Assembly (NCBI RefSeq): GCF_016031625.1
Contig: NZ_JACCHP010000008.1
Span: 124,001 to 188,000 of the forward strand
DNA from: Bradyrhizobium agreste
GTDB lineage: Bacteria; Pseudomonadota; Alphaproteobacteria; Rhizobiales; Xanthobacteraceae
DNA length: 64,000 bases
Direction: 5' to 3'
The translations under genes and the position numbers were made by a program. Below are positions 55,987-64,000 of this stretch, one piece after another (the stretch's first letter is position 1; each line of letters starts with the position of its first letter). Under the pieces are notes generated by a model. That model searched no databases, was not told the origin of the DNA, and saw only the letters and a program-made list of their open reading frames with translations.

Positions 55987-56016
55987 GCGAGGGCCTCTCA
56001 GGCCCTCGCTTCTTTT
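55987..56016 (+). terminator. Strong rho-independent terminator
   Basis: GCGAGGGCC, loop TCTCA, GGCCCTCGC, then TTCTTTT: a perfect 9-base GC-rich stem with a T-run, 44 bases after the mmsA stop. Confidence 0.92.
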
Positions 56017-56512
56017 CAGGCGACTTCATCCGCAACAAGACTCCTTCAGCGCTCGTAACGGTTGCTCGTCGCCGCAACGGCGCAAAATCTCCGCAAGCTC
56101 GCAAAGTTGATCCCGCTGCTAGCTAGGCTAGGCCGCTCATCGTGACGTAATCGTGTCCGCTGCGTCCTGGCCGTAACGGATAGCGAGACCGAAATAGCGC
56201 GCCTTTGATGTTTCGCGAAAAAGGTCGCTTCGACGCTAGCGGCGCCAAGACCCTCCTTCAATATTGCTTCGTACGAGTTTAGAATTGCGCTTGCCCCAGG
56301 CTCAAGAACTGCCTCATGCGAAGGCCTGGATGAAATATCGTAGATTTGACTTTGTGGGGAAAGGCAGTAGCACTCCCCGGCTGCCAACCGTACGATTTTG
56401 CACGCTAAACTACCATTGCGGGAAGCCCAATGAGAACGGCGGCGGTGCAATGACCATCCATTATTTCTTATGGTTTGGAACCTAGTAACTTCCTGTTATT
56501 CATTTTGTTTGC
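56017..56512. other. No supported gene
   Basis: A reverse frame at 56046-56450 contains a helical piece (AILNSYEAILKEGLGAASVE) that might be a decayed gene, but I do not recognise it. Confidence 0.3.
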
Positions 56513-56519
56513 CCACTCC

Positions 56520-56631
56520 GGAGGCTTGGGCGTCCGGCACGAGCACCATGAACACCACCACCATCAGGGCCGCGACTAAGCGGGCAAGGATGGTCCAGAG
56601 ACAATTAAGGCCGCCCTTGGAGGCGGCCTTA
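56520..56631 (+). promoter_or_regulatory. Orphan His-rich leader followed by a hairpin (attenuator-like, probably defunct)
   Basis: GGAGG at 56520-56524 is followed at normal spacing by GTC, then codons for RHEHHEHHHHQGRD and TAA at 56577-56579, seven histidine codons in ten. A perfect 10-base stem (TAAGGCCGCC/GGCGGCCTTA, loop CTTGGA) sits at 56606-56631. This is the layout of a histidine attenuator, but the start codon position reads GTC, and no his or hisS gene follows. Probably a relic cut off from its gene. Confidence 0.45.
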
Positions 56632-57425
56632 GTTCCTTGTCAGAGGCTGTCCTGGTTCTTCTGCGATCGCCCCGATTTCAAAGCGGAGAAGCCCCGCGTG
56701 TGGTCCTTTTCGGCTCCCTGATGAATGAAGCAGACGCAACCGTTGGGGCCCTTAGTTGTGTCAGCCAACCCCAGCAGCGTCGATGCGGCCTCACAAGCCG
56801 AAGTAGTTGGAGGACGAGCGGCAGACTGGCAGGCGACAGAGGAATTACTTCATCCTTTGCGGAGCCGAGACGGCATTAGCCGTTCTCGATTTTGGCTCGT
56901 TCATGGTCGCGCCGGGATTTGCCGAATTCGGGGGTCCTTGACGAACCAGGCACCCTGACCACCGGTGGCAGCTGGCGAATCTCTCTGACTGCCGCCTCCG
57001 GTCGCCGGCGCGTGCGGCTCGATCTAATCTGTTTAACGCGCAGACGAACCAGATCGAATATCATTATCTGTCGCGATTGCTGGGTGAGCCGATCGATGGC
57101 GCCCCTGATGGCAATGTGCGAGCCGAAGATTGATCTTACCGACGAGATTCACCCACCGCGGACTTGCACGACCTCGTTCAGCGCGCTGCTCTCGCCTTCA
57201 TCAAAACGAAGAGGTGGGAGCCCGCGGCGGTCACCGAAAGGACGCGGTTCACTTTGGCAGGACGGCTTTAGAGTGGTCAAACCCGGCCTTTCCGAAGGTG
57301 ACTGACCCGAACAAAGCAGACACGTGGCGACATAAGCTAAGTTCAGCCACGGACCAAAGCCAGCCGTACCCGCTTGGACGGCTTCCGCTTGAAGCAGAAC
57401 GCAGCTTGAGTATCTGGGGCCCGCA
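56632..57425. other. No supported gene
   Basis: About 0.8 kb of overlapping low-quality frames. No histidine biosynthesis or tRNA synthetase fragment was recognised after the leader. Confidence 0.35.
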
Positions 57426-58697
57426 TCAAACTGCGATCGTCGCGCGCGTGACGGCTAAATTGACCGTTGCCCGCATCGACTGCGGTGCCCCATACATGCA
57501 CGAGCGCCAGAGCCACTCGACAGGACCGAACCGATAGCGGCGCAGCCACCACGCGCTGAACACCACCTGGGCGACATACACGAAAATCCCGATCGCCAGT
57601 GTCGCGGCCACGCCGAAGCGGCCAAATTGGCTTAGACCATAACCGTAGAAGATCCAGCCGCAGATCACAGATTGCGCCAGATAGTTGCTGAACGCCATGC
57701 GGCCAAGCGGCGCGGCCCAGCCCAGCATCCTCCGCCCGCCCGAGAGGTTCACAGCGGCGATGACCGCGGCCGCATAACCCACGGCCAACACGACCGCCCC
57801 CAGCTGTTCCACCGGAGGATGCGCGCGCCCGAGCGACGGCCAATCGAAGAGCTCTTGTCCTGCTGCCGCGAGACTTAATCCGCCGCCGAGAAGAATGCCA
57901 AAGGTTGCGACGACGAACAGCGAGCGCCGGTTGGCCGAAGCGCGACGCAAAACCCCGCTACGCCACGTGAAGGCGCCGACCAGGAACAGCGCGACAGTGG
58001 CCGGCAAGGCCATGACCTCCAGCGGAAAAATCACCGTCACCTCGCGGATCCGGAACGCGAGCACATCGAAAAATCCGCCCGTGCCGTAGGCACGCGTCGC
58101 GTCCGCGGCAAGAGCGGCCATCCCGGCCGCATCCGGCAGCGGCACGATCGGCGGTAGCACCGGCATGGTCACGTCGAGCCCCAGGAGCAGCAGGGCTGCA
58201 CCAGCCATGAGCCACCGCGCGCCGCCGAGGAAGGGCAGCACCACGAAGCCCGCCAGCGCATAATGGACGAGAATGTCGCCGCTCCAGATCAAATAGAGAT
58301 GCACCAGGCCAATCCCCAGCAGCACCACCAGCCTGCGCACGAGCAAGATCATGCGCCGTGGATTGCCGGCAAGCCGCTCGAATTGGATGGCGAGGCCGAC
58401 GCCGAACAGCAGCGAGAACAGCGCAACCGCCTTCGACTGGACGGCGACCGTCAGCACAGCCGCGACCGCCCGGTCGAGCGGCCCCGCCGGCTCCGCGTTC
58501 AGCAAGGACGGCGCGAAGAAGGAGACCCGAAATATGGTCACGATGTTCATGGCGAGCACGCCGAACAGGGCCAAGCCCCGCAGCACGTCAATCGCGTCGA
58601 GCCGCTCCGACGAGCTGATAGGCTTTGCAGGCGCGTCACTCGCCGTTGGCGCGGTGCGCGAGCCGATGCTTCCGCTGGTCATTGCAGGACTCCCCAT
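57426..58697 (-). CDS. DUF418 family membrane protein
   Basis: 423 residues with about ten hydrophobic segments. The N-terminal RLDAIDVLRGLALFGVLAMN is the typical opening of DUF418/YeiB proteins. The C-terminal DUF418 domain has LGRMAFSNYLAQSVIC and a final FGPVEWLWRSCMYG. This is an acyltransferase-3-like membrane family of unknown function in the inner membrane. It stands alone between decayed stretches. The upstream side (58698-58808) shows no clear promoter. Confidence 0.88.
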   Translation of the reverse strand: MGSPAMTSGSIGSRTAPTASDAPAKPISSSERLDAIDVLRGLALFGVLAMNIVTIFRVSFFAPSLLNAEPAGPLDRAVAAVLTVAVQSKAVALFSLLFGVGLAIQFERLAGNPRRMILLVRRLVVLLGIGLVHLYLIWSGDILVHYALAGFVVLPFLGGARWLMAGAALLLLGLDVTMPVLPPIVPLPDAAGMAALAADATRAYGTGGFFDVLAFRIREVTVIFPLEVMALPATVALFLVGAFTWRSGVLRRASANRRSLFVVATFGILLGGGLSLAAAGQELFDWPSLGRAHPPVEQLGAVVLAVGYAAAVIAAVNLSGGRRMLGWAAPLGRMAFSNYLAQSVICGWIFYGYGLSQFGRFGVAATLAIGIFVYVAQVVFSAWWLRRYRFGPVEWLWRSCMYGAPQSMRATVNLAVTRATIAV

Positions 58698-58808
58698 TTC
58701 CGGTGGAGAGATTTAGAATCCTGCCTCGTGGCGTCAAACTACCTGAATTGGGGAGCTGCATCGAACCGTGACAAATTGATTCACTGCCAACGCGCGAGGA
58801 AATAAACA

Positions 58809-59081
58809 TGAACTTGGATTGGCGGACTTTCTCCAATGGCTCAACTTGATCTCCCGGTATTGCCGCGGGTGTTATTTCGTACAGTTCGATAACAGACGAG
58901 ACCACCAAACGCGAAATCTCTGCTATTGCCGAGCAGTATCTATGGTTGTCCGAATTTCGGCCTTTGAACGATCCGATGGAAGGATTCTCCCAACCAGACG
59001 TTCCGAAGTTTATCGACCCCACGGGGCGGACTAAGGGTGTTCTCCGCAGCAATCCAAAAATTCGAGATTTGTTGCTTTAGC
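58809..59081 (+). pseudogene. DUF2971-like gene remnant
   Basis: In one frame from ATG 58809 an early TGA is followed by ISYSSITDETTKREISAIAE, LWLSEFRPLNDPMEGF and FIDPTGRTKGVLRSNPKIRD, then TAG. The pattern of a short start, a helix and LNDPMEG resembles DUF2971 proteins, which are often near defence or mobile genes. The early stop and short length mark it as a fragment. Confidence 0.4.
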
Positions 59082-59099
59082 TAAACCAACGACAACGAA

Positions 59100-59760
59100 C
59101 TAAAGTGGGCGCATTGCGCGGCCAGGGTTTGCGTCGCATATTTGGCGGAACGCTTGATCGCCGGGACTGTTGATCGCAAGGCCGCCGGCCTTGCGAAACT
59201 GCAGCCCATCACCGATCGCGGCAAGTAGAGCGGTCGCACCCAATGCGCCGATGCCGGGGATCCGGCATCAGCCGGCATGTGACGTGCTCACGATCGGCTA
59301 CCGATTCGATCTCCTCTCACTTTCGCGGATCCGTTCTTCGAGGCGGCGGAGATCGGCGAAGAGATCGCCGACCAGGCGATGCATCACTGGTGATAAATCG
59401 TTTCCTTCGTCATTCAAAGCGCGCCGCAACTCGAGCTTGAATATTCCGGCACCCTGACGCAAAGGTACACCGTACTCGAGGAGAAAGCCCGCATCTGATT
59501 CATCAGGCGTGTCCTCGAGCCAACCATCTGGTCACGGACTCGATGCAGCGCTTGAAGATCGGCCTAGTCCTCCTCCTTGACGGCGACGAAGCGAATCGTC
59601 GGTTGCGTTGCGGGCCTCGCCGTCGATGATATCGTTCTCGTTTGGCTTCACCTAGGGCTTCACGAATTGCGCGGGGATCAAGCGTGCCTGGTGACCAAGT
59701 GCTTGCATTTTCCGGCGAGCCACCTTGAACCGGCGCAGGATTCCATGCCAACGATGCTTG
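59100..59760 (-). mobile_element. IS110-family transposase remnant
   Basis: On the reverse strand several frames together rebuild an IS110 transposase: VGMESCAGSRWLAGK, IPAQFVKP-like pieces, TIRFVAVKEED, DLQALHRVRDQMVGSRTRLM and NQMRAFLLEYGVPLRQGAGI. KLELRRALNDEGNDLSPVMH, LRRLEERIRE and the helix-hairpin IPGIGALGATALLAAIGDG follow. There are internal stops and frameshifts, and the C-terminal end is lost near 59100. Confidence 0.7.
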
Positions 59761-59872
59761 CTTGTGCGCGAGCAATGAAGAAGGGTGTCACGTCGAGGCG
59801 AACTTTCTGAACAGGTGTGCGGTTGCAGCGTCCCCTAGACTGTAAGGCGTTACGGCCTTCCCGTCACTAGGG

Positions 59873-60088
59873 CTAGTGCCTGCTCCTTTCGACAAGATAA
59901 AAGCACCCATCGTCTGTTCTGGCCATACGATCCCGTATTTCGAACCATTCGCGCATCGTCGGGTTGATGTAATCAAACGCACGCGTCGCAAAACAACGGC
60001 GAGGCGCTGCGCTGTCGGTTTCCGTTTTCCCACCTTGCAGGTGCGCTAAGGGATTAGCACTTAGTGGCGTGACTTGTCGTCTGAACAT
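59873..60088 (-). CDS. Small hypothetical protein
   Basis: 71 residues from ATG 60088 (MFRRQVTPLSANPLAHL). The second half, FDYINPTMREWFEIRDRMAR then GCFYLVERSRH, reads like a folded small protein. GGGAAGATG precedes the start. No family recognised. Confidence 0.4.
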   Translation of the reverse strand: MFRRQVTPLSANPLAHLQGGKTETDSAAPRRCFATRAFDYINPTMREWFEIRDRMARTDDGCFYLVERSRH

Positions 60089-60278
60089 CTTCCCATTTCC
60101 TTAGCGGCTCACCCTCACGCACTGCACAGCGGCGCATTCTATCGATGTGAGAAGCACTTTTGCCCTAGCACACCCTGCCGGTCCTCGCTTTGGGCGTGGA
60201 GGCCCACTATCTACAAGACAATTGGGTTTCCTGCGTATTGTGGTCTGACGTCCAATTCGGCCCCTGACCGGGATGTAG

Positions 60279-61625
60279 TCATGGCACTGGGGAACGACCG
60301 ACGAGAACGGTGAGCAAGCCGCCACCCCACAGGCGCGCCGCTGCTCTCTTGGCATCCTCCAACGTTACCGCATCGACGACGGAGTCGTGTTTTTCGAGAT
60401 AGTCGATCGGCAGCCTATCAAGCTGATGCTGCAACATCGTTCGCGCAAGCTTCGATGTTGTGTTGAGAGCTACTATCTGCGAGCCCTTGAGGTAAGACTT
60501 TGCATCATCGAGTTCCTGCTGGGTCGGTCCTTTCTCGGCAAGGTGGCGGACCTGCCTCTCGATCTCTTCGACTGTCCTGCCGGCGCGGTCAGCCCGCGTG
60601 CCGCTATCGCCGACGAACACGGCTGAATGATCCATCCAGACCAGCCGCTCGCTGACGAAATAGGCCAACCCGCGCTTCTCGCGGACTTCGCGGAAGAGCC
60701 GCGAGGTCAAACCGCCGCCGCCAAGGATGTGGTTGACGACACAGGCTGCCATGAAATCCGGTTCGGTGCGCCGGACGCCGGGACCCCCGAATGTCACAAA
60801 CGTCTGAGGTACATCGAGCGGAATGAAGATGCGCTGCGGCGGCTTTGCTGCGACCACGTCCGCAACCGGCGTCGAATTCGAGCTGGCCGGCAGGCCCCCA
60901 AAAGTCATGTCGAGCAATTTGCAGAGGACCTCTGGATCGATGTCGCCGACCACCGCGATCTTGAGTGCGTCTTTTGCGATTACGCTTCGGAGATACCCCT
61001 TGAGATCTGCTACATCGATCTTCGGCACGCTCTCGAGGGTGCCTTCGGCCTGCCGAGCATAAGGATGATCCTTGAAGGCCACCTCGAAGAATTTGCGATT
61101 TGCGAGCGACGCCGGATTGGTCGAGTCATGCCGAAGCTTCGCAAGCACGCCGGCACGAATTCGTTCGACATCGGCCGGGTCGAAACGTGGTGAGGTTAGC
61201 GCCAACCGTAAGAGGTCAAAGGCGTCCTCCTTGCAGTCCTTCAGCGTGTGCAAACTGCCGCGGAAGTAGTCGCGATGCGATGCAAAGCTCAACTCAATTG
61301 CGCGGCCATCGAGCCGCTCATGAAACGTCTTGGCGTCAAGATCGCCGGCGCCTTCGTCGAGTAGGCTAGCCACCATGTGTCCAACACCGGGTTTCTCGCT
61401 GGGATCCTGCGTCGCGCCGCCGCCGAAGGCATATTCTACGGCGATCAGTGGGACAGTCGCATCCTGCACTAACGTTGCCTTTATACCGCAAGGCGAGACC
61501 AGGTGCTTGATCTTGGTCGCGGCAAGCGTGCTGGTGGCAGCAAGCAAACTTGGTGATGCGAGGATTGCGATTGAACCCGATGCCCCGGCGAGGAGGACGT
61601 CACGTCGTGTGCAAGACTGGGTCAT
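60279..61625 (-). CDS. M16 peptidase family protein, non-catalytic partner
   Basis: About 448 residues from ATG 61625. A twin-arginine type signal (TRRDVLLAGASGSIAIL) sends it to the periplasm. It keeps the M16 fold (VEYAFGGGATQDPSEKPGVG, FGGPGVRRTEPDFMAACVVN, GLTSRLFREVREKRGLAY) but lacks the zinc motif HxxEH, having GHMVASLLDEG there. Such proteins form a chamber with an active M16 partner, here the gene upstream, whose stop overlaps this start by four bases. Confidence 0.88.
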   Translation of the reverse strand: MTQSCTRRDVLLAGASGSIAILASPSLLAATSTLAATKIKHLVSPCGIKATLVQDATVPLIAVEYAFGGGATQDPSEKPGVGHMVASLLDEGAGDLDAKTFHERLDGRAIELSFASHRDYFRGSLHTLKDCKEDAFDLLRLALTSPRFDPADVERIRAGVLAKLRHDSTNPASLANRKFFEVAFKDHPYARQAEGTLESVPKIDVADLKGYLRSVIAKDALKIAVVGDIDPEVLCKLLDMTFGGLPASSNSTPVADVVAAKPPQRIFIPLDVPQTFVTFGGPGVRRTEPDFMAACVVNHILGGGGLTSRLFREVREKRGLAYFVSERLVWMDHSAVFVGDSGTRADRAGRTVEEIERQVRHLAEKGPTQQELDDAKSYLKGSQIVALNTTSKLARTMLQHQLDRLPIDYLEKHDSVVDAVTLEDAKRAAARLWGGGLLTVLVGRSPVP

Positions 61626-63070
61626 TATCGCCTCTCCGCGTGTCTTTGGGTGGGTTCCTTGACGAGATAGCCTGTCACCGAGCGCTTTTTGTCGAGCCAT
61701 TTGCGCGCGGCCGCGAGCACTTGCGCGGCACTGACTTCGCGGATGCTGTCCGGCCAGCCTCGGATCTCGTCGATGGTCAGTCCTGTCGTGAGCCGGCGGC
61801 CGTACCAGGCCGCAAGCTTTGCTTGGTCGTCCTGGGCATAGATTGCTTGAGCGAGCAGCCGCGTCTTGGCCAGCTCGATATCTTCTGTGCGCGCAGGATG
61901 CTGCGCAATACCGGCAATCACGCCGTCGATGGCGTATTCAATCTGCCCGAACTCGATGCCGGGTTCTGGTGTAACAGAAATTGTGAGTAGCGACGAATCA
62001 AGGGCGGTGGGCTCGTACCTCGCCGAGGCACTACTCGCGAGCTTCTTGTCGATCACCAGCGCGCGATAGAGATATGAGTTGATGCCGCCGCCCATCAATT
62101 GCGCGAGCACGTCAAGCACCGGACTCTCGCCTGCGACCGCAGTGCGCGCCGACGGCACCAGATAGTAGCGGTGCAGCACTGGCTGCTCAACGCGGGGATC
62201 GGCCAGTGTCACCGTGCGTTCTGCGGCCGGAGGCGGCTCCTGAGGTCGCAAGCGTTCCGCCGGGATCCGTGGTTGCAGGGGAATGCCGCCAAAACTCGTC
62301 TCCACCAGCGGGCGGAGCGCGCCCGCCTCTACGTCACCGGCGATGATTAGGATAGCGTTGTTCGGTGCATAGAACCGCTTGTAAAAGCCGAGCGCGTCTT
62401 CACGGCCAAGCTTTTCGATCTCCTGCCGCCAGCCGATGATGAGCCGACCGTAGGGGTGGTTGAGGTAAAGTGCCGCCAACATCTGCTCGATGAGCCGCGC
62501 ACCTGGATTGTTGGCGACGCCCATATTTAATTCTTCGAGCACGACGTCGCGCTCGGACAGCACGTCCTCATCTTTAAGAACAAGATTGGTCATGCGATCA
62601 GCTTCAAATTCCAGCATCTTGCCGAGCTGATCGCGCGGAACATGCTGAAAATAGCTTGTATAGTCGGTGCCGGTGAAAGCGTTTTGGTAACCGCCGACGC
62701 GCTGCACGGCCTGGGTAAATTCACCCGGCGGATGTTTGGATGTGCCCTTGAACATCAGATGTTCGAGGAAATGCGCCAGCCCCGATCTTCCGGGTGGCTC
62801 GTCCGCGGAGCCGACCTTATACCAGATCATCTGAGTTACGACGGGCGTCCGATGATCCGGTATCACCACAACCTCGAGCCCATTCTGAAGCGAAAAGATG
62901 GCTGGTCGATCCCACCTGGCCTGAGCAAGAACGCCGCCCTCGTGAGAACCGTATTGGTTAGGAGTAGTGCTATCCCTCGTTCTCTCTTCGACTAGTGTCG
63001 TCCGTGTCATCGGGAAGGCACGTGCGGCGATCTCCTTCGTGTTGGCGGTGACCGAACTCCGATCGCTCAT
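61625..63070 (-). CDS. M16 zinc metallopeptidase, catalytic subunit
   Basis: About 481 residues from ATG 63070. The zinc motif HFLEH lies in GLAHFLEHLMFKG near residue 105, with the third ligand glutamate in the downstream helix DVVLEELNMG. The C-terminal M16 domain follows. The N-terminal 50 residues show no clear signal peptide, unlike the partner, so the export route or true start is unclear. A start at 63100 is also possible. Together the two proteins resemble PqqL or processing-peptidase-like pairs that degrade peptides. Confidence 0.9.
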   Translation of the reverse strand: MSDRSSVTANTKEIAARAFPMTRTTLVEERTRDSTTPNQYGSHEGGVLAQARWDRPAIFSLQNGLEVVVIPDHRTPVVTQMIWYKVGSADEPPGRSGLAHFLEHLMFKGTSKHPPGEFTQAVQRVGGYQNAFTGTDYTSYFQHVPRDQLGKMLEFEADRMTNLVLKDEDVLSERDVVLEELNMGVANNPGARLIEQMLAALYLNHPYGRLIIGWRQEIEKLGREDALGFYKRFYAPNNAILIIAGDVEAGALRPLVETSFGGIPLQPRIPAERLRPQEPPPAAERTVTLADPRVEQPVLHRYYLVPSARTAVAGESPVLDVLAQLMGGGINSYLYRALVIDKKLASSASARYEPTALDSSLLTISVTPEPGIEFGQIEYAIDGVIAGIAQHPARTEDIELAKTRLLAQAIYAQDDQAKLAAWYGRRLTTGLTIDEIRGWPDSIREVSAAQVLAAARKWLDKKRSVTGYLVKEPTQRHAERR

Positions 63071-63100
63071 GGTAACGCCTTTCGTTCCATACATATGCAT

Positions 63101-63640
63101 CGACTGTGGCGGAGCAGAACAAGGCTTGGCAGCCGCTCACCGTCCGAACTGCAATGAAGCAAAGGCTGGGCCATTTGGCATGGGATGCGCAAGGGCGTGC
63201 GCCACCTGGATATAAAGCAGAACCAACGCCTATCCTGTCGAAAGGCCGCTGTCGCCATGTCGTGAACACGACATGGCGCAGGGAGCCTTACAATTTGGCG
63301 AGATTGTACAGCGACAACTTACTCACATAGATTGGGCTGAGACTTGATAGGCGGCTCACCTTGTTGGAGTTTGCTATTAGACGTTTTTCTGCTGTGGCTT
63401 TTCCATATTGTGAAGCTACTACTCTGACGGTTGGTCGCACGGAAACGGTAGAGCCAACGAGCGCCAGCTCCTTCCGGCATTCAACCGTTGTGGGCGCCCG
63501 CTGAAAGCGGCGACGACGCTCTCAAGGATCTCCCTCTGGCTTGGCCATTCAATCGCTTACTTCCGTCATTAGTGTCAGCATCCATCAACGACCAAGAACG
63601 TCTGATTCAATTAGGGTCCAAGGTCGTGGCCCCAGTGATG
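63101..63640. other. No supported gene
   Basis: Upstream side of the M16 operon. A reverse open stretch at about 63310-63500 (VECRKELALVGSTVSV, ASQYGKATAEKRLIANS) could be a gene remnant but is not recognised. Confidence 0.3.
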
Positions 63641-63749
63641 GTGTAGCTCGCAAACAGCGCTGTAGCGGGCGGGCGGTTTTGCGGTGGTCATCGATGATTC
63701 GTCGGTAGGGGTCGGGTTGCTAACCCCAACCTGATTCGAGGAGCCGCCG

Positions 63750-63827
63750 ATGACCGACGAGATGATGAACTCTTCCAAGCTAGCGCGCCGATTCGCTTCC
63801 CGACGCGGGAGCCGGTTGGATGATTGA
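63750..63827 (+). mobile_element. Possible IS256-type transposase start, truncated
   Basis: ATG 63750 after CGAGGAGCCGCCG opens MTDEMMN, the usual first residues of rhizobial IS256 transposases, but the sequence diverges after seven residues and stops at 63825. Only the 5' end of the element seems to remain. Confidence 0.35.
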
Positions 63828-63883
63828 TCCGACTCAGCTTCTTAGTCATCCAGGGACGACTATTTAAAGTGGACCCCACCGGC

Positions 63884-64000
63884 TCATATCATGCGGCAAA
63901 GTCGGGGGCCGACTTCCTCGAAGCCGTTGCGCAGATAGAAGTCGAGGGTACGCTTCCATTTCGGCTGCCACGGTGCTCCGACCTCCAACCGCTTCCATCC
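63884..64000 (-). CDS. GNAT-type acetyltransferase, C-terminal part (runs off the window)
   Basis: The last 38 codons of a reverse-strand gene, in frame to the window edge. RTLDFYLRNGFEEVGPR is the classic C-terminal beta-strand motif of GNAT acetyltransferases (FY-x-x-x-GF-x-EVG). The start lies beyond position 64000. Substrate unknown. Confidence 0.55.
   Translation of the reverse strand, partial: GWKRLEVGAPWQPKWKRTLDFYLRNGFEEVGPRLCRMI

Noticed and set aside
56533..56721. Threonine-rich reading of the leader (ATG at 56548, MNTTTIR)
   Set aside because: The GGAGG site is too far from this ATG, while it fits the His-rich frame.

Overview
The window looks like part of a symbiosis or genomic island from a Bradyrhizobium-type rhizobium. 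Three things suggest this: a complete rhizobitoxine (rtx) gene set, known from Bradyrhizobium elkanii; a bradavidin-like avidin, a family known from Bradyrhizobium; and many small Bradyrhizobium-type hypothetical genes scattered among pseudogenes, insertion-sequence remnants and long stretches without intact genes. No rRNA, tRNA or CRISPR array was seen.

Layout. (1) 0.8-8.9 kb: a tight six-gene operon rtxACDEFG, with most genes overlapping by 1-4 bases, for making the ethylene-synthesis inhibitor rhizobitoxine. (2) 10.8-22.3 kb: a cluster of vitamin pathways. It holds pabB-pabA (p-aminobenzoate for folate), a BioR-type GntR repressor divergent from bioB-panD-bioF-bioD-bioA (biotin, with the beta-alanine enzyme PanD inserted), and panB-panC (pantothenate). 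BioR-like boxes lie in the bioR/bioB gap. (3) 22.3-35.2 kb: a decayed region with small hypotheticals and a broken excisionase/integrase pair, truncated sfnG and marR genes fused at one junction, a broken cold-shock gene, a decayed copy of the 10.8 kb membrane-protein gene and a probable transposase tail. Two intact genes stand out there: a secreted avidin and a large outer-membrane protein whose C-terminal half has the catalytic residues of omptin proteases. (4) 35.2-56.0 kb: a mostly intact catabolic block of three systems. A LysR regulator faces an SDR, a split transketolase and a TRAP transporter. A sugar-type ABC operon ends in an SMP-30 lactonase, but its binding-protein gene is frameshifted. 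A FadR-type regulator faces a DapA-family enzyme, a BMP-type ABC importer and a methylmalonate-semialdehyde dehydrogenase, closed by a strong terminator. (5) 56-64 kb: decayed DNA again (orphan His-rich leader with hairpin, DUF2971, IS110 and IS256 remnants) around a DUF418 membrane protein and a two-gene M16 peptidase operon, with a partial GNAT gene at the right edge.

How the parts work together. RtxA probably makes serinol and joins it to a homoserine derivative. RtxC desaturates the product, RtxE probably exports it, and RtxD/F/G look like a gamma-glutamyl or amide protection and deprotection set. The biotin, pantothenate and pABA genes, plus a secreted biotin binder, suggest an island that supplies and controls vitamins during plant association. 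The catabolic block looks like a separate acquisition for plant- or soil-derived substrates whose identity cannot be read from sequence alone.
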